This document shows, one piece after another, positions 1 to 7,385 of a stretch of DNA of 20,667 nucleotides (positions are counted from its first letter, which is position 1; every line of letters begins with the position of its first letter). Source of the DNA: an uncultured Oscillibacter sp. (lineage in GTDB: Bacteria; Bacillota; Clostridia; Oscillospirales; Oscillospiraceae). The notes beneath the pieces were generated by a model, which saw only the letters and a program-made list of their open reading frames with translations, had not been told where the DNA came from and did not search any database. The stretch spans positions 1-20,667 of the forward strand of contig UQUC01000038.1 in NCBI GenBank assembly GCA_900544105.1. The letters run 5' to 3'. Made by a program: the position numbers and the translations under genes.

Positions 1-63
1 TGCACACACTGAGGGGGATCGCTTCGTGCTGCTTGTGCCCGGCCGCCGGATATGGCGGGCGGC

Positions 64-1749
64 TCAGATCTTTTCAAACTGCGTCACATCGGAGACGAAC
101 AGCGTGGCACCGCCTACGGTCACCTCCGTGGGATAGGCCGCAGAGGGCGTGGCCAGCTGCACGTTGGAGGAGATCTTCTCCGTCCGGCGGGAGCAGTTCT
201 GGCGGATGATGGCGATGGCCTGGGGCACCCGGTCCTCCTCTGTGCCGATCAGCAGCGTGGAGTTGCCGCCGGTGAGAAAACCACCGGTGGAGGCCATGCG
301 GGTGAAGTAAAAGCCGGCGTCTGTCAGGGCGGCGCAGACCTCGCTGGTGTCCCGTCTGTTGACGATGGCGGTGATGAGTTTCATGGCAGTCGCTCCTTTG
401 CGTTCGGGTTTCGGGGCCGCGCCCTTGCAGCGGTCCCAGATGTGGATGCGGTGGAGATAGAAGCACAGGCCCAGCGTTCCGGTCACGACTTCCGCAATGG
501 GAAAGGCCAGCCACGTGTAGGCCAGATCGATCCTGGAGAAGAGCCAGAATACGGGAATCAGGCAGAAGATCTGCCTGGTCAGGGAGAGCAGGACGCTGGG
601 CAGCGCCGCCCCGATGGCCTGGAAAAAGACCGGCAGGATCAGGGAGGGCACGGCGGGCAGAAAGCTGATGCCGATGATGTGGAAGGCTTGGACGCCGATC
701 TCCAGGACCGCGGGCTCCGCGGTGAAAATGCGCAGCAGCTGTTCCGGGATCAGCTCGAAGCAGGCGATCCCCACCAGCATGAAGGACATGGCCAGCAGGA
801 CGGAGTTCTTCACCACCCGGCGGCAGCGGCCGTAGGCACCCTTGGCGTATGTATAGCTCAGCAGGGGGACGATGCAGGTCTGGAGTCCGGAGAGGGGGAT
901 GAAGAAGAAGGACTGCACCTTGTAATACAGGCCCAGGACCGTCACGGCGTCATCGGAAAAGCCGGCCAGGATCATGTTCAGGGCCATGATATAGACCGTG
1001 AACAGAAGCTGCATGAAGATGGAGGGAAATCCCAACCGGTAGATCTTGGCCGCATAGGAGCGGAACACCCGGATGGGGGGCGGCTTCCGGAATCCGGAGA
1101 CAACAATGAGCGCCGCCAGCACCTGGCCTGACACCGTAGCAAAGACGGCACCGGCCACTCCCAGCGCCGGTGCCGGGCCAAGGCCGAAGATCAGAATCGG
1201 GTCCAGCACGATATTGGCCGCGGCGCCGGCGATCTGGGCCAACATGGGCAGGCGCATGTTGCCGCGGGCTTGGTGGACCTTGCTCCAGGTACTCTCCAGA
1301 AACACACCCGGACTGCCTACGCAGACGATGGTACCGTATGTCACGGCAAGGTCCGTCACGGAGGAGGACTCCGTGGAGATCGCGGCAAAGGGGCGCATCA
1401 GCAGGTCGCTCAATACGGCGAAGATCAGCCAACTGATCAGCGCCAGGACCGTCCCTGTTCCGGCGGTCCGGTCGGCTAGGTGGTGGTTCCCCTGGCCGTC
1501 GTACCGGGACATCAGGGTATTGACGCCCACGCCGGTGCCGACAGCGATGGCGGTGACGATCAGTTGAATAGGGTAGACGATGGAGAGGGCGGTGAGGCCG
1601 TCACTGGAGAACTGGCCCACAAAATAGCTGTCCACGATGTTGTACATGGCCTGGATCAGCTGGGCCAGCATGACCGGAGGCGCGATCCGCATCAGGATGG
1701 CCCAGACGCTCTCTGTATCAAAGAGGCTGTATGCAGAGGATGCTCTCAT
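64..1749 (-). CDS. MATE efflux transporter fused in frame to a DarA/PstA c-di-AMP receptor domain
   Basis: The 561-residue protein has two parts. Residues 1-454 are a complete MATE (NorM-like) cation/drug antiporter with about 12 hydrophobic segments and the family opening APPVMLAQLIQAMYNIVDSY. Residues 455-561 match the PII-like cyclic-di-AMP receptor DarA/PstA, starting MKLITAIVNRRD and carrying the signature FTRMASTGGFLTGGNSTLLIG. That domain is 106-107 residues, the normal length of the free-standing protein. No stop codon separates the parts; the linker is RCKGAAPKPERKGATA. The linker DNA holds a full ribosome site (AAAGGAG, 8 nt before the receptor ATG at 384), so a separate receptor may also be made. 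The start at 1749 follows AGGAG with a long 12-nt spacing. The gene has its own consensus promoter and lies downstream of a second MATE gene. Substrate unknown. Both domain assignments are confident; whether the protein really acts as a fusion is open. Confidence 0.9.
   Translation of the reverse strand: MRASSAYSLFDTESVWAILMRIAPPVMLAQLIQAMYNIVDSYFVGQFSSDGLTALSIVYPIQLIVTAIAVGTGVGVNTLMSRYDGQGNHHLADRTAGTGTVLALISWLIFAVLSDLLMRPFAAISTESSSVTDLAVTYGTIVCVGSPGVFLESTWSKVHQARGNMRLPMLAQIAGAAANIVLDPILIFGLGPAPALGVAGAVFATVSGQVLAALIVVSGFRKPPPIRVFRSYAAKIYRLGFPSIFMQLLFTVYIMALNMILAGFSDDAVTVLGLYYKVQSFFFIPLSGLQTCIVPLLSYTYAKGAYGRCRRVVKNSVLLAMSFMLVGIACFELIPEQLLRIFTAEPAVLEIGVQAFHIIGISFLPAVPSLILPVFFQAIGAALPSVLLSLTRQIFCLIPVFWLFSRIDLAYTWLAFPIAEVVTGTLGLCFYLHRIHIWDRCKGAAPKPERKGATAMKLITAIVNRRDTSEVCAALTDAGFYFTRMASTGGFLTGGNSTLLIGTEEDRVPQAIAIIRQNCSRRTEKISSNVQLATPSAAYPTEVTVGGATLFVSDVTQFEKI
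385..399 (-). promoter_or_regulatory. Internal ribosome binding site for the DarA-like domain
   Basis: AAAGGAG at 399-393 stands 8 nt ahead of an ATG at 384-382, inside the reading frame of the MATE fusion. Translation from this ATG gives a 106-residue protein corresponding to a complete DarA/PstA receptor. The site is as good as those of the genuine gene starts in this window, so internal initiation is plausible. It suggests that the fusion arose from two adjacent genes by loss of the stop codon between them. Confidence 0.7.
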
Positions 1750-1823
1750 GATATGGCGGTGCTCCTAACAGGTTCGGGATCTTCCAACCTCCCGCAGAGG
1801 GGCGGCCGGGACTTGCGGGCAAG

Positions 1824-1852
1824 ATTATAGCCGGGCCGGAACTGTTTGTCAA
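1824..1852 (-). promoter_or_regulatory. SigA consensus promoter for the MATE-DarA gene
   Basis: On the minus strand there is a perfect TTGACA (1852-1847), a 17-nt spacer and a perfect TATAAT (1829-1824). Transcription should start near 1817 and give a leader of about 68 nt before the ATG at 1749. The second MATE gene therefore need not be co-transcribed with the first. Confidence 0.85.
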
Positions 1853-1879
1853 GACGCGCAGGGGGCCGGAACAGGCAGA

Positions 1880-1922
1880 GGAGGCGCTTTTGGAAAAACC
1901 TCCAAAAGCGCCTCCGCTTTTT
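1880..1922 (+). terminator. Intrinsic-terminator-like hairpin with its U-tract on the plus strand
   Basis: GAGGCGCTTTTGGA (1881-1894) and TCCAAAAGCGCCTC (1901-1914) form a perfect 14-bp stem, 15 bp with the flanking G-C pair, around a 6-nt loop. T5 follows on the plus strand (1918-1922). Both neighbouring genes are on the minus strand, where the stem is followed by CTCTGCC and has no U-tract. It may stop antisense transcription, or act weakly after the upstream MATE gene. Confidence 0.5.
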
Positions 1923-1973
1923 CTTGCGAGTCTGTGGGAGTAAGAGAGGGAACAACGGCGCGGCAACCGGGTC

Positions 1974-3344
1974 TCAGATGTTCTCCGGCGGGCGGTCCGG
2001 CAGGCGGCCCAGGGGACGGTACACGGTGAAATACATGGTGAGGCTGCAGGCCAGGCCGCCTACCAGCTGGGAGATGGCCTCAGCTGTGAATACGCCGGTG
2101 GTGCCCATCCAGATAGGCAGGACGACCGTCAGCGGCGCATTGATGATGGCTTTGCGCAGCAGAGAGAAGAAAACCGCCTGCTTGGAGCGCCCCAGGCTCA
2201 CGAACACACCCTGCCCCGCCATTTGGAGGGACATGGGGATAAACAGGCAGAAGTAAATGCGCAGGGCGGGGATGCCGGCAGCCACCACCTCCGGCTCACT
2301 GTTGAAGACCCGGATCAAAAGTCCGGGGAACAGCATGGCGGCGGCCCAGAAGACAGCGGCGTAACCAACCGTCCCCGCCACGCTGAAGCGAATGGACTGC
2401 CGCACCCGGCTGTACAGCCCCGCGCCGTAGTTAAAGCCCATCACCGGCTGGGCGCCGTTGCTCAGACCGTGGACAGGCATGAAGAACACCTCCCGCAGGG
2501 AGTTGATGATGGTCATCACGCCCACGTACAGGTCCCCGCCATAGCTCTGGAGGGTGGCGTTGCACACGATCTGCACCAAACTGTTGGTCATGTTCATAAA
2601 GAAGCCGGACAGGCCAAGGGCCACGATGCGCTTGACCCGCCGGGCCTGGAGGGGGAAATATCTCAGCTTTAGGGTGAGCAGCGCCCGCCGCCCGGTGAGG
2701 AATTTCAGCACCCAGGCCGCCGAGATGGCCTGGGAGATGACGGTGGCCAGGGCCGCCCCCTTCACCCCCAGGTCCAGCAGGAAGATGAAGATGGGGTCCA
2801 GGACGATGTTCACCGCCGCCCCCAGCACCACCGTCATCATGCCCACCGAGCCAAAGCCCTGGGCGTTGACAAAAGGGTTCATGCCAAGGCTTATCATCAC
2901 GAACAGAGTGCCCATAAGATAGATGGTCATGTAGTCATCGGCATAGGGGAAGGTAGCGTCGCTGGCTCCGAACAAATAGAGAATGGGCTGCTTAAAGGCC
3001 AGGAAAAAGGCGGTGCAGGCCGCCCCTAAAATGAGCAGCAGGGAGAAGGAGTTGCCCATCACCCGCTCGGCCTCCTCCTGGTCCCCCTGGCCCCGGCAGA
3101 TGGAGAAGATGGGCCCGCCCCCGGTGCCGCACAGGTTGGCAAAGCCCATGATGATGGACACGATGGGGATGGTCACCCCCAGACCGGTGAGCGCCAGGTG
3201 GCTGCTCCCCGGCAGGCGGCCCAGATAGATGCGGTCCACCACGCTGTACAGCACGTTCACCAGCTGGGCCGCCGTCATGGGCAGGGCCAGGGACAAAATA
3301 TTTTTGGAGATGCTCCCCTTGGAAAAATCGCTTCTGCTGCCCAC
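1974..3344 (-). CDS. MATE family efflux transporter
   Basis: This 456-residue membrane protein is of normal MATE length, with about 12 hydrophobic segments in two similar halves. It opens MGSRSDFSKGSISKN, then has SLALPMTAAQLVNVLYSVVDRIYLG, a typical first MATE helix. Such proteins export cationic compounds in exchange for Na+ or H+ across the cell membrane; the substrate cannot be read from the sequence. The start is GTG at 3344, chosen because GAAGGAGG lies 8 nt upstream and the frame then covers the whole family. It lies just after the terminator of the aromatic operon and before the MATE-DarA gene in the same direction. It lacks the receptor domain of that neighbour and is too different from it to be a recent duplicate. 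Confidence 0.93.
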   Translation of the reverse strand: MGSRSDFSKGSISKNILSLALPMTAAQLVNVLYSVVDRIYLGRLPGSSHLALTGLGVTIPIVSIIMGFANLCGTGGGPIFSICRGQGDQEEAERVMGNSFSLLLILGAACTAFFLAFKQPILYLFGASDATFPYADDYMTIYLMGTLFVMISLGMNPFVNAQGFGSVGMMTVVLGAAVNIVLDPIFIFLLDLGVKGAALATVISQAISAAWVLKFLTGRRALLTLKLRYFPLQARRVKRIVALGLSGFFMNMTNSLVQIVCNATLQSYGGDLYVGVMTIINSLREVFFMPVHGLSNGAQPVMGFNYGAGLYSRVRQSIRFSVAGTVGYAAVFWAAAMLFPGLLIRVFNSEPEVVAAGIPALRIYFCLFIPMSLQMAGQGVFVSLGRSKQAVFFSLLRKAIINAPLTVVLPIWMGTTGVFTAEAISQLVGGLACSLTMYFTVYRPLGRLPDRPPENI

Positions 3345-3383
3345 CCGGGCCGCCTCCTTCGTACAATACTTGAACGCTTGGTT

Positions 3384-3396
3384 TAGATGGCATCTA
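3384..3396. promoter_or_regulatory. Candidate operator palindrome upstream of the MATE gene
   Basis: TAGATGGCATCTA is a perfect 6+1+6 inverted repeat, 40-52 nt ahead of the GTG start at 3344. The surrounding 3345-3470 region is AT-richer than its neighbours and must hold the promoter, but I found no convincing -35/-10 pair. A repressor site for efflux control is only a suggestion; no regulator gene lies nearby. Confidence 0.3.
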
Positions 3397-3470
3397 GTTT
3401 AACACGCATTTTACAAAAAGAAAATGGCGCATTACACGATTTACGCCCCGTTATCGCTTCGTTTTTCCAC

Positions 3471-3510
3471 AAAAAGCAGCAGAGGGTGGAAAATCTCCCG
3501 CCCTCTGCTG
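3471..3510 (-). terminator. Intrinsic terminator of the aromatic operon
   Basis: In the minus direction, CAGCAGAGGG (3510-3501) and CCCTCTGCTG (3486-3477) make a perfect 10-bp stem, followed by CTTTTTG. It sits 14 nt after the aroQ stop and separates the operon from the MATE genes. Confidence 0.85.
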
Positions 3511-3523
3511 TGGGTTCTGTATG

Positions 3524-3958
3524 TTACTTCTGATATTTGTCCACCAGATACCGGATGGCCTCCACATAGCCCTGAAAGCCCAGGCCCATGATGGTCTTCT
3601 CGCAGGCCAGGCGGGCATAGGAGATCTGGCGGAAGTCGTCCCGGCTCTTCACGTCGGACAGGTGGACCTCCACCGCAGGCAAAGCCACCGCCTTCAGCGC
3701 GTCCAGAATGGCCACGCTGGTGTGGGTATAGGCGGCGGGGTTGATGACGATGGCGTCCTTGGCCCCATAGGCCGCCTGGATCTTGTCCACCAGGTCCCCC
3801 TCGTGGTTGGACTGATAGACCTCCACCTCCACGCCAAGTTGTCGGCAGGTGTCCTCCACCAGCTTCACCAGCTGGGGATAGCTCTCTTTGCCATAGATGT
3901 TCGGCTCCCGGATGCCCAGCATGTTCAGGTTGGGTCCGTTCAGCACCAGCAGCTTCAT
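3524..3958 (-). CDS. aroQ: Type II 3-dehydroquinate dehydratase
   Basis: The enzyme removes water from 3-dehydroquinate to give 3-dehydroshikimate, step 3 of the shikimate pathway. At 144 residues it has the normal type II length. Family motifs are all present: GPNLNMLG (8-15), REP with the active-site tyrosine close behind (Y22), NHEGDLVDKI (51-60), INPAAYTHTSVAILDAL (72-88, His79) and EVHLSD (97-102). The ATG at 3958 overlaps the aroEK stop by 4 nt (ATGA), with AAGGAGG 8 nt upstream. It is the last gene of the operon, just before the terminator. Type II enzymes form cytosolic dodecamers. Confidence 0.97.
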   Translation of the reverse strand: MKLLVLNGPNLNMLGIREPNIYGKESYPQLVKLVEDTCRQLGVEVEVYQSNHEGDLVDKIQAAYGAKDAIVINPAAYTHTSVAILDALKAVALPAVEVHLSDVKSRDDFRQISYARLACEKTIMGLGFQGYVEAIRYLVDKYQK

Positions 3959-5175
3959 AGCTTCAGCCTCCTTATGATCTCGTCCACCGCCCGGTCCACC
4001 TGGTCGTTGTCCACCGTCAGGTCGGCGGCCTTTTCGTACAGGGGCAGGCGCTTTTCATACAGCTCCTCCAGGGGATTGGCCTGGGATACGGGCCGCCCGT
4101 CCAGGGGCAGCTGGTCCAGGGGCCGCCACAGGAAGATGACGGTGGAATTTTCCCGCATGGGGGCCCAGTTCTCCCGCCGGGTGACGATGCCGCCCCCGGT
4201 GGCGATGACGGTGCCGGAGGCCCGGCCCGCCTGGCACAGGGCCTGGTGTTCCAGGGCGCGGAAGGCCTCCTCCCCCTCCCGGGCGAACAGCTCTGGGATG
4301 GGGCAGCCCGCCGCCTGGACCACCAGGGCGTCGGTGTCCACCAGGGTGCGGCCCAGCCGCTGGGCCAGGACCCGGCCCACGGTGGTCTTGCCGGAACCGG
4401 GCATTCCGATGATAATGAGATTTTCCGTCTCCCGGCGAAGCCTGGCGTAAATTTCCCCGATGCGTTCATCGGGAATGGCCTTTCCCGTGAACCATTCGGC
4501 GCTTTCCTTGGCCTGGGCCACCAGCATGGAAAGCCCGCCTGCATGGGGAATCCCCAACTCTTCTGCCTGTAATAGCAGAGCGGTCCGTGCCGGGTTATAA
4601 ACGATGTCCAGCACGCCTTCACATTGAGGGAACAGCCGCAGATCCACCGCCGCAGCGCCGTTACGGGGATACATCCCCACAGGGGTGGTGTTGGCGATGA
4701 TCTGGGCATCGGCATGGCGATCCAGATGGTCATAATTGTCCGGACCGCTGCGGGAAATGACGGTAACAGCAGCGCCCAGCTGCTCCAACGCGGCCTTCAC
4801 CGTGACGGAGGCCCCGCCGCTGCCCAGCACCAGTGCCTTTTTTCCAGCGGGGTCGATACCGCTGCGGCGGACCATGTAAAGAAAACCAAACAGGTCCGTG
4901 TTGTCGCCGTACAGTGTACCGTCAGGCCGGCGGACGATGGTATTGACACTTTGCAGTTTTGCTGCTGCCTCGGACAGCTCTGCACAGTAGGGGACCACCG
5001 CCTTCTTGTAAGGGATGGTGACGTTCAGACCGTCCCAGCGGTCAGAGCGCAGAAAGGCATCCAAGTCCTCCTTGGGGATCTCAAAGAGCCGGTAGTCATA
5101 CTCCCCTAACGCGTGATGGATCATGGGGGAATAGCTGTGACCCAGCGTTTCCCCCAGCAGTCCGCACCGCAGCAT
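3955..5175 (-). CDS. aroE-aroK: Shikimate dehydrogenase-shikimate kinase fusion
   Basis: One 406-residue protein covers two successive steps: reduction of 3-dehydroshikimate to shikimate and phosphorylation of shikimate. The AroE half (1-about 248) has SYS (14-16) for substrate binding, NVTIPYK with the catalytic Lys57, SVNTI (76-80), GDNTD with Asp94, and the nucleotide loop GSGGAS (118-123). The NADP-specificity motif is SRS rather than the common NRT, but the arginine is kept. The AroK half (about 252-406) has Walker A GMPGSGKTT (257-265), DTD (280-282), FRALE (305-309), GGG (327-329) and lid Arg361. The linker is only a few residues. The ATG at 5175 shares its A with the pheA stop (TGATG), with GAGGTG 5 nt upstream. 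Both catalytic sets look intact, so both activities are expected. Confidence 0.95.
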   Translation of the reverse strand: MLRCGLLGETLGHSYSPMIHHALGEYDYRLFEIPKEDLDAFLRSDRWDGLNVTIPYKKAVVPYCAELSEAAAKLQSVNTIVRRPDGTLYGDNTDLFGFLYMVRRSGIDPAGKKALVLGSGGASVTVKAALEQLGAAVTVISRSGPDNYDHLDRHADAQIIANTTPVGMYPRNGAAAVDLRLFPQCEGVLDIVYNPARTALLLQAEELGIPHAGGLSMLVAQAKESAEWFTGKAIPDERIGEIYARLRRETENLIIIGMPGSGKTTVGRVLAQRLGRTLVDTDALVVQAAGCPIPELFAREGEEAFRALEHQALCQAGRASGTVIATGGGIVTRRENWAPMRENSTVIFLWRPLDQLPLDGRPVSQANPLEELYEKRLPLYEKAADLTVDNDQVDRAVDEIIRRLKL

Positions 5176-6314
5176 CAGACCACCTCACTGTAACTGCCCA
5201 GATAGGAAAATTCCTCACACAGAGAGGGCAGCTCACCCATGAGCTGTAAGAACTCCGGGGCGTACACAGGTGTTTCCAGATCAAAGTAGAACATGAATTC
5301 AAAATTCCGGTCCGGCATGGGTCGGCTTTCCAGCTTGTTCAGATTCAGACCCAAGGCGTAGAACCGGGAGAGCACCCGGCACAGGGAACCAGGCTCGTGG
5401 GACAACACCGCCATGAGGCTGGTGCGGTCCGCGCCGGGGTAGATCTCCAGATCCTTGGAGATGCAGATGAACCGGGTGAAGTTGCTGCCCTGATCCTGCA
5501 CCCCGGCCTCTAAACATTCCAGCCCGTACAGCTTCATGCAGGAGCGGGAGGCCAGAGCAGCGGCGTGACCGTCCCCTTCCGCGACCTTCTGAGCGGCCAC
5601 GGCGGTATTCTCACAGGGGATGACCTTCACACCGGGGAAGGCTTGCAGATACTGCTCACACTGGCTCAAGGCCTGCTGGTGGGAGTAGATCTCCGTGATG
5701 TCGCTCCGCTTGGTGCCGGGCTTTACCAGCAGATTGTGGTCCACCTTCAGCCGCACGCTGCGGACGATGCGGAAATCGTGCTTCATCATCAGATCGTAAA
5801 TGGCGTTGACACTGCCGGCGGTGCTGTTTTCCAGCGGCAGCACACCATAGCGGCACAGCCCTTTTTCAATGGCGGCAAACACCGCCTCAAAGGAGGCGAA
5901 GTACATGATATGAGGCAACTTGAACAGTTTGTCGCAGGCCAACTGGGAATAGGCCCCTGCCACGCCCTGACAGGCAACGGACACGTTGGAGGGGAACAGG
6001 TTTGGCGTCTGGTCGATGGCGGCCTGAATTTCCGTGGTCAGCGGGGAGGTGCTCCCCAGCAGCCGTCCCTGATAGCAGCGGCTCAGTTCAAAAAGCATGG
6101 TGTAGAGGGAGGCGGTGTAATCCCGCATGTCCTCCGGGGCCTGTGCTGCTACATCCAGCAGTTTCTCCCGTTCCCGGACAGGGTCCAGCACCGGCAGGCC
6201 GTGTTCTTTCTTATAGGCGGCGATGCCGGCGGCGGTATTCATCCGCTGGGCGAACAACGCTACCAGTTGGCGGTCGATCTGGTCGATCTGAGCACGATAA
6301 TCACTGAGTTCCAT
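5175..6314 (-). CDS. pheA: Bifunctional chorismate mutase / prephenate dehydratase with ACT domain
   Basis: This 379-residue P-protein turns chorismate into prephenate and then phenylpyruvate, the Phe branch. Residues 1-85 form an AroQ-type helical chorismate mutase (Arg/Lys-rich, RAQIDQIDRQLVALFAQRM). Residues about 110-285 form the dehydratase, with GVAGAYSQ (117-124), LENSTAGSVN (161-170), SHQQALSQCEQYL (211-223) and the catalytic TRF (280-282). Residues about 298-376 form an ACT domain with the Phe-binding motif ESRP (329-332), so feedback inhibition by Phe is expected. Start ATG at 6314 follows GGGAGG. It lies 15 nt after aroC, the only clear gap within the operon, and overlaps aroEK by 1 nt. 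It supplies the mutase activity TyrA lacks, so it probably feeds both branches. Confidence 0.96.
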   Translation of the reverse strand: MELSDYRAQIDQIDRQLVALFAQRMNTAAGIAAYKKEHGLPVLDPVREREKLLDVAAQAPEDMRDYTASLYTMLFELSRCYQGRLLGSTSPLTTEIQAAIDQTPNLFPSNVSVACQGVAGAYSQLACDKLFKLPHIMYFASFEAVFAAIEKGLCRYGVLPLENSTAGSVNAIYDLMMKHDFRIVRSVRLKVDHNLLVKPGTKRSDITEIYSHQQALSQCEQYLQAFPGVKVIPCENTAVAAQKVAEGDGHAAALASRSCMKLYGLECLEAGVQDQGSNFTRFICISKDLEIYPGADRTSLMAVLSHEPGSLCRVLSRFYALGLNLNKLESRPMPDRNFEFMFYFDLETPVYAPEFLQLMGELPSLCEEFSYLGSYSEVV

Positions 6315-6329
6315 AGAGATTCCTCCCTT

Positions 6330-7385
6330 TTAAGACTGGCCCAATAGGGCATCATATATGGCGATGGCTGCCGCGGCTTCGATGCAGGGAACGGCCCTTG
6401 GCACGATGCAGGGGTCATGACGGCCCCGGATTCGAAGCATCTCCGGGGTCAGGGTGCGCAGGTTCACGCTTTGCTGTTCCTTAGCGATGGACGGCGTGGG
6501 CTTGAACGCTGCCCGGAAGGTCAGGGGCATCCCGTTGGTGATGCCGCCCAAGATGCCGCCGCAGTGATTGGTTGTGGTCCTGACTGTGCCGTTTTCCACC
6601 ACAAAGGGGTCATTATTTTCACTGCCACGGAGCCGCGCGGCCCCAAAGCCGATGCCGAACTCGATGCCCTTCACAGCGGGGATGCCAAAGACGATGGAGG
6701 AAATACGGCCCTCCATGCCGTCAAACAGCGGTCCGCCCAGTCCCACGGGCAGACCCAGCACGGTACATTCCACGATGCCGCCAACGGAGTCTCCCTCCGC
6801 CTTGGCAGCGGCGATCTCTGCCCGCATGGTCTCCCCTACGGCGTCATCTACCACAGGGAAGGGCTTGTTCGCCGTGGAAACGGTCAGAGGAGCGACATCC
6901 TCCACCGTGCCGATGGAGGCGATGCGGCTGATGAATTCAATGCCCTGCTTTTTCAGCAGTTGCAGGCAGATACCACCGGCGATGCACAGGGGGGCTGTCA
7001 GCCGCCCGGAAAACGCGCCGCCTCCGGCGAAATCCGCGTGACCGCCGTACTTCACTCCGGCGGTATAGTCCGCGTGGCCGGGGCGGGGCACCGCGGAAAG
7101 GCCATCATAGTCCCCGGAGCGGGTGTTGGTGTTGCGGATGATGGCGGTAAGCGGCGCGCCGCAGGTGACGTTTTCCACCAGACCGGAAAGAAATTCCGGC
7201 TGGTCCGCTTCCTTCCGAGGGGTGGACCAATCGTTGCGGCCGGGGGCACGGCGGTCCAAAAACGTCTGAAGGGCCTCCATGTCGATGGACTCTCCGGCGG
7301 GCAGACCCTCCAAGGTCATGCCGATGGCCGGGGCATGGGACTGGCCGAAGATGGTCAGATGCAGAAATTCTCCGTACCGGCTCAC
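6330..7385 (-). CDS. aroC: Chorismate synthase
   Basis: It converts EPSP to chorismate, step 7, using reduced FMN as cofactor. The 351 residues are near the usual length. Motifs include FGQSHAPAIG (13-22; the commoner form is GESH), RPGHADY (101-107), GGHADF (114-119), GGGAFSGRLTAP (121-132) and GRHDPC near the C-terminus. The GGGxFSGRLTAP form differs from the enteric GGGRSSARET and is, from memory, the form usual in clostridia. The start is GTG at 7385, chosen because AAAGGAGG lies 6 nt upstream and the N-terminus MSRYGEFLHLTIFGQSH fits the family. This GTG overlaps the aroA stop as GTGA, so translation is probably coupled. FMN reductase activity is not seen in the window. Confidence 0.96.
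   Translation of the reverse strand: MSRYGEFLHLTIFGQSHAPAIGMTLEGLPAGESIDMEALQTFLDRRAPGRNDWSTPRKEADQPEFLSGLVENVTCGAPLTAIIRNTNTRSGDYDGLSAVPRPGHADYTAGVKYGGHADFAGGGAFSGRLTAPLCIAGGICLQLLKKQGIEFISRIASIGTVEDVAPLTVSTANKPFPVVDDAVGETMRAEIAAAKAEGDSVGGIVECTVLGLPVGLGGPLFDGMEGRISSIVFGIPAVKGIEFGIGFGAARLRGSENNDPFVVENGTVRTTTNHCGGILGGITNGMPLTFRAAFKPTPSIAKEQQSVNLRTLTPEMLRIRGRHDPCIVPRAVPCIEAAAAIAIYDALLGQS

Noticed and set aside
1..63. A gene or terminator at the left edge
   Set aside because: Only 63 nt are available; a GCCGCC/GGCGGC pairing is possible but there is no U-tract, and no coding frame can be judged.
52..1131. Long plus-strand open frame opposite the MATE-DarA gene
   Set aside because: It lies antisense to a clear transporter gene, and its low-complexity Gly/Asp/Gln/His-rich translation is typical of the opposite strand of GC-rich genes.
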